64,000 nucleotides of DNA from Polyodon spathula (taxonomy: Eukaryota; Chordata; Actinopteri; Acipenseriformes; Polyodontidae), in assembly GCF_017654505.1 (NCBI RefSeq), contig NC_054537.1, positions 65,792,645-65,856,644 of the forward strand, in the 5' to 3' direction. Under the pieces are notes generated by a model that was given only the letters and a program-made list of their open reading frames with translations, had not been told where the DNA came from and ran no database searches. Made by a program: the position numbers and the translations under genes. This document shows, piece by piece, positions 59,871 through 64,000 of this stretch (position 1 is the first letter of the stretch; every line of letters begins with the position of its first letter).

Positions 59871-60805
59871 TTATCTGTGACAGACGCAAGATCGGTGTAC
59901 ATTTTAGCTTTAAACCTGTACGCTAAAGCTTTACAAACAAATTTAGTACAACCATTAACACTGGTTACTTGAAAACAGGTGCAAACATTTTGAAGGTGCT
60001 CGTTTGTTTTGAAGCACCCGTGTTTCACAGCGGCGATGACTGCACAATTCCAGCCAACTAGAAATCATCAATTGCATTTGGTAGGAAACATGCCTTACAT
60101 ACGACTTGCTTATAAACATTTAAGCGCACACTTCCTAGAAAGGTGAGAGCACTTAAGTATTAGTGGGGACTGCACCTACAGAAATCAAATCCGACGTATC
60201 TTTTTTTTTTTAAACTAGCCCTTACATTTGAGATACGGTAATGCTACATAGGCAGGTTTGGGCAAGGCCTTTACCTAGTATCAATCGGACATATTACGAC
60301 AGCTGTAGGTTATAAATACGGATAAGGCTGGTAGAAATATGACAAAATAACCATTTAATGGATATATCAAATTTTTCTCAACGATCCACGCTCATTCACA
60401 AACATGCCACTGGATAAGCCACGCCGACAAGCACTTCAGGCCCACACCACAAAAAACGTACAACTTTAAAACAAACCCAGTTTTGAATACTGAGAAAAAC
60501 TCCACCTAACCCTGACTACATTGGTCCTCGAGAAGCTTGCCCAGTCTTCGCAACTTTACACTACAAAACAATTGTACTGAGACCATGAATATATTCCCAA
60601 TCAGTTAACTGTTTACTGTGCCCCGATCCAGTTTAAGCAATTTTATTTCTCTCACGTAGTAAACTTATAATACAAATACAATTGGTATATGTGTATTTAA
60701 AGTGTGCACTTTGTAATATGAAACCGATCATGTCTCGATGGCTCAATTTTGTAAAGATTTTATTAGGATTGCACAAATAGCATAAAAAACCGAGAACTGC
60801 CTTAC

Positions 60806-60832
60806 ATGATGGCGTACCAGCCGGAAAGGAAG
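60806..60832 (-). other. RPL15: RPL15 non-coding exon 1 with TOP-like start
   Basis: The minus strand reads CTTCCTTTCCGGCTGG..., a pyrimidine-rich start of the 5'-TOP type, and ends ...CCATCAT before donor GTAAGG. The TOP tract is the growth-control signal of ribosomal protein mRNAs. The exact cap site is inferred. Confidence 0.7.
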
Positions 60833-60915
60833 TAGCACACTTCCCAACATGCTTTATCACAGCGCCCTGACGTAACTTCCTGGGGCCAACGAGACGTAGC
60901 TGGGAAATGTAGTGA
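60833..60915. promoter_or_regulatory. RPL15: RPL15 core promoter with ETS, CRE-like and ZNF143-like sites
   Basis: Within 80 bp of the inferred TSS: CACTTCCCAACATGC (60,838-60,852) and GCTGGGAAATGTAGT (60,899-60,913), both resembling ZNF143/Staf sites; TGACGTAA (60,868-60,875); and ACTTCCTG (60,875-60,882), an ETS site. This set is common in ribosomal protein and bidirectional promoters. Confidence 0.55.
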
Positions 60916-61039
60916 AGTCTTATAGTGATAAAGAAATAAAAAATGTAACCATACTATATATTACTACTTTATATACTGTCACCTTGACCTGCAACACATA
61001 AAAAATAAAAAAAATAATTACGAAATAATAATTGTAAAA

Positions 61040-61378
61040 GCAGTGGGACCATTCAAAATTCTAAAAGGTATTGACAGTGTGGACGCAAGGGACTTTTTCA
61101 GCCTGAAAAAAGAAACAAGGACCAGGGGTCACAAATGGAGTTTAGAAAAAGGGGCATTCAGAACAGAAAATAGGAGACACTTTTTTACACAGAGAATTGT
61201 GAGGGTCTGGAATCAACTCCCCAGTAATGTTGTTGAAGCTGACACCCTGGGATCCTTCAAGAAGCTGCTTGATGAGATTTTGGGATCAATAAGCTACTAA
61301 CAACCAAACGAGCAAGATGGGCCGAATGGCCTCCTCTCGTTTGTAAACTTTCTTATGTTCTTATGTTCTTAGTACATA
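61040..61378 (+). mobile_element. Non-LTR retrotransposon 3' tail between RPL15 and NKIRAS1
   Basis: Encodes the end of a LINE RT protein ([50 protein letters not shown]), then a 3' UTR, GATGGGCCGAATGGCC, and a (TTCTTATG)n end. The family is CR1/L2-like. An inverted longer copy lies at 62,323-62,800. Confidence 0.82.
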
Positions 61379-61679
61379 AACCGTGAATTCTTAAACGTAG
61401 ACATGAGTCAGGATAGGTGTTGCTTTCGGGTCATATCAGAATCAAGCGTTTTCTTTTCATTCATTATTATTTGTATTTTTTTTTTGCTCTCAATTTACAT
61501 GTGCATCTGTAGAAAAAAAAAAAAAAAAACATACATTTAAAGAGAATGCCGTTGTGATCACGAATTGACAGCGAATATTTTTTTAAGGCTTTTTGGTTAT
61601 TGTATGCAAATCATCCTTCAGATGTATGAATTTCTATCTGGAAATAAAAACGAATTGTCGTAAAATACACGTGTTTGCA

Positions 61680-61799
61680 GCAAAATGCAGACAGAGAGAA
61701 GTGCATGCGCAGTACATTCCCTGCGCTTCCTGTATTACACCGCTGCAGTCGTCACTCGTTGAGGTGGGTGGGAGATTAGTTGCAGTAAAACAAGGTCAA
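61680..61799 (+). other. NKIRAS1: Probable NKIRAS1 non-coding exon 1 and promoter
   Basis: A GC-richer stretch with TGCATGCGCAG (NRF1-like) and CTTCCTG (ETS) ends in a strong donor, GTCAA|GTAAGT at 61,799/61,800. The coding exon has a good acceptor (TTTTTCTTCGTAG, 61,964), so a spliced 5' exon is expected here. Confidence 0.5.
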
Positions 61800-61989
61800 G
61801 TAAGTATGTTTTCCATATCAGTTAAATTACCGTATTGCGTACCATAAATGGGAAGTATTAGCATTTTTAGTACATCTCCAATTGAGTATTCGTTCCATAC
61901 TGAAGTATTTCCAGTTTATTTTTTTTTTCCAGTATCGTTTTTATAACAATGTTTTTCTTCGTAGGATTAAAGGTGCTTAAAAACAGAGC

Positions 61990-62083
61990 ATGGGAAAGGG
62001 TTGTAAAGTTGTGGTCTGTGGACTGGCTTCTGTTGGAAAGACTGCCATTCTGGAGCAGCTGCTGTATGGAAACCACGCAGTCG
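61990..62083 (+). CDS. NKIRAS1: NKIRAS1 coding exon 1: P-loop
   Basis: 94 bp to LYGNHAV plus one base; exon edge at 61,965, donor GTACGA. Confidence 0.95.
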
Positions 62084-63384
62084 GTACGATTTTAATTGTT
62101 TCAAGTTTAAATGTAGGGTCATATTTGCAACACATGAAACTAGGCAGGCGTCAGTTGCTACTTTTTAACGTGTTTATTATCCAGGCTACGTGGGTATGTT
62201 AGATATTGAGTATCTCTATATAACAAAACATACTATTGTACGTGTCTTATTATAAATACATTATGGAAATTCGCGATGTGCAGTGAACATTTTATTGTAC
62301 AAAATGAGTACACAAGAACATAAGAAAGTTTACAAACGAGAGGAGGCCATTCGGCCCATCTTGCTGGTTTGGTTGTTAGTAGCTTATTGATCCCAGAATC
62401 TCATCAAGCAGCTTCTTGAAGGATCTCAGGGTGTCAGCTTCAACAACATTACTGGGGAGTTGATTCCAGACCCTCACAATTCTCTGTGTAAAAAAGTGCC
62501 TCCTATTTTCTGTTCTGAATGCCCCTTTGTCTAATCTACATTTGTGACCCCTGGTCCTTGTTTCTTTTTTCAGGCTGAAAAAGTCCCTTGGGTCGACACT
62601 GTCGATACCTTTTAGAATTTTGAATGCTTTAATTAGGTCGCCACGTAGTCTTCTTTGTTCAAGACTGAACAGATTCAGTTCTTTTAGCCTGTCTGCATAT
62701 GACATGCCTTTTAAGCCCAGAATAGTTCTGGTCGCTCTTCTTTGCACTCTTTCTACTACCTTAGTTAGTACTGAAAAAAAAAAAAAAAAAAAAAAAAACA
62801 ATCGTCGTGTTTAATAATAGCGATTGAGGTGAAACTACACTGACTGGTCAAGATCGAGAATGTGTCATTGTGCAGAAAGATGAACCACGCACTCTGTGGG
62901 CAGTGTAAAACTGTTCTACATTTTTTCCATTAGGGTTAGGCTGATTTAAATCTTAAGATCAGTATTGTAGTTCTCTCATCTGAACCGTCGATGAAAAGCC
63001 TGCCCCATCTCTATGCCGAGAAAGTAGTAGAGTCAAATTTATTAGAGAATCACACTTTCTTTACAGTTTATACAAATGTATAGTCATGTGATCAACAAAT
63101 AACCTCAAAACACATTTTCTCACAACTTTATTTGTCTTGAAGGATCTGAATCTAATGAAACACTTGAAGACGTCTATGTTGCATCAGTGGAAACAGATCG
63201 AGGAGTGAAGGAGCAGTTGCGTCTTTATGACACTAGAGGGCTACAAGATGGATCTGAACTACCAAAGCATTATTTCTCCTTTGCTGATGGCTTTGTCCTA
63301 GTATACAGCGTGGACAGCCTTGAGTCTTTCAAGAGGGTCGAGATATTAAAAAAGGAAATTGACAAGTCCAGGGACAAAAAGGAG
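61990..63384 (+). CDS. NKIRAS1: NF-kB inhibitor-interacting Ras-like protein 1 (5' part)
   Basis: Small Ras-like protein (kappaB-Ras1) that binds IkB-beta and slows its degradation, restraining NF-kB. Two coding exons are present, 61990-62083 and 63143-63384, giving the first 112 residues of about 190. The window ends before the rest. The start [20 protein letters not shown] shows the P-loop (GLASVGKT). [10 protein letters not shown] is the switch-II region, with the non-Ras-like residues that characterise kappaB-Ras. [20 protein letters not shown] and [12 protein letters not shown] follow. GT/AG borders are in phase. The NKxD motif exon lies downstream. NKIRAS1 rather than NKIRAS2 is supported by synteny and by [10 protein letters not shown]. 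The first coding intron contains a LINE fragment. Confidence 0.95.
62323..62800 (-). mobile_element. Non-LTR retrotransposon 3' part in NKIRAS1 intron
   Basis: The minus-strand frame (62,780-62,376) reads [37 protein letters not shown] and the same tail as the 61.0 kb copy, ending LGSISY-stop. The left edge has the (CATAAGAA)n end and the right edge a run of about 25 A. The two copies are inverted around the first NKIRAS1 coding exon. Confidence 0.85.
63143..63384 (+). CDS. NKIRAS1: NKIRAS1 coding exon 2
   Basis: 242 bp, [20 protein letters not shown] to DKKE; acceptor GTCTTGAAG, donor GTACAG. Confidence 0.95.
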
Positions 63385-64000
63385 GTACAGTAGAATTCTT
63401 CTAAAGGTTTGGTTACCTTGAATTCAACAACTCTAGGTCCATATCTTGTCGTTTTTTTCTGCAACATAGCACAAGAGAGTTTGGGCATATGTATAGTTTA
63501 GTGGGTCCAACTGAAAGGAATACAAAAACAAACAAAAAAATGCCTCCCATTAAAGTTTTCTGTCAACCGTACCACGTGGAGTTTGTTTCAGGGCTAGTTT
63601 CTTTATTCACTAGGGTCACATTACCTACCGCTATTAAGTCGAGTATCTTAGATATGCTTTAACCAAAAACGTAATTCACAATAACAGCAATAAAATAACT
63701 GTTTGTTTGAACTACTGGCACTTAATAATGGGATACGTTTACAAATGTTACATAAATTACTCAAGGGGAAGTTTGTATATTAAGTTGTACTCATTAAAAT
63801 AATAATCATAAAAAAAAAAAAATATGACAGTACTTGCTCGTGTTTCTGGTTTTAATTTTTCCCTAGATCTTAATGATTTTTTAAATGAATGACCAGTGGT
63901 GAGTGATGGATTTAAATGTGTCTCTTATGTAAAACAATACTGCCACTAGGATTGGAATTACGACTTGTACATTGCAGAACCATTTTTGCTCTGGAGTGAC
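63385..64000. other. NKIRAS1 intron, no recognised feature
   Basis: AT-rich sequence running to the window edge. Confidence 0.5.

Overview
The window comes from a vertebrate nuclear genome. It is AT-rich, intron-rich and full of retroelements and DNA transposons. Four protein-coding genes can be read exon by exon: thyroid hormone receptor beta (THRB, + strand, 13,263-23,411), the heme-binding nuclear receptor NR1D2/Rev-erb beta (- strand, 41,546-54,560), ribosomal protein RPL15 (- strand, 57,739-59,864, with a non-coding first exon near 60,806-60,832) and the 5' part of the Ras-like NF-kB inhibitor NKIRAS1 (+ strand, from 61,990, running off the window). This is the order and relative orientation known for human 3p24, so the locus is orthologous. 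The mix of DIRS, Gmr1-like Gypsy, hAT, Tc1, L2-like and tRNA-SINE repeats points to a ray-finned fish. I favour a non-teleost such as a sturgeon or paddlefish, but that is an impression from repeat style and not a proof.

Region by region: 1-13.2 kb is THRB intron upstream of the beta-2 exon. It holds the end of a DIRS-like element, a broken Ty3/Gypsy element, a broken Gmr1-like Gypsy element with a SCAN-like Gag, and one copy of an ~850-bp repeat. The first THRB exon present (13,263-13,587) is the TRbeta2-specific amino-terminal exon, so an internal promoter should lie just upstream. The shared DNA- and ligand-binding exons follow at 18.9-23.4 kb. A hAT element with a perfect 8-bp target duplication and a DIRS copy sit in the intron between. 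From 23.4 to 26.0 kb is the probable THRB 3' UTR, then a second DIRS copy, an interrupted L2-like LINE (31-35.6 kb) and a solo LTR with a 5-bp target duplication (36.3-37.3 kb).

NR1D2 is read right to left. Its 3' UTR probably reaches ~37.4 kb and carries a 33-nt C run plus AC/AT microsatellites. Its eight coding exons lie at 41.5-54.6 kb, and intron 1 holds two Tc1 elements among (TA)n arrays. A RevDR2-like site lies ~460 bp upstream of the start codon, and a cluster with a CACGTG E-box lies in intron 1. RPL15 and NKIRAS1 are head to head, with a LINE tail lodged between their transcription starts and an oppositely oriented copy in the first NKIRAS1 coding intron.

THRB and NR1D2 are convergent nuclear receptor genes, the beta-side counterpart of THRA/NR1D1. 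The first is a T3-activated regulator and the second a heme-controlled circadian repressor. RPL15 is a large-subunit ribosomal protein and NKIRAS1 restrains IkB-beta degradation; nothing here suggests a shared pathway beyond conserved linkage. I found no CRISPR array, tRNA or rRNA gene. I also found no clear new protein system: the most unusual items are the transposon structures and candidate regulatory sites.
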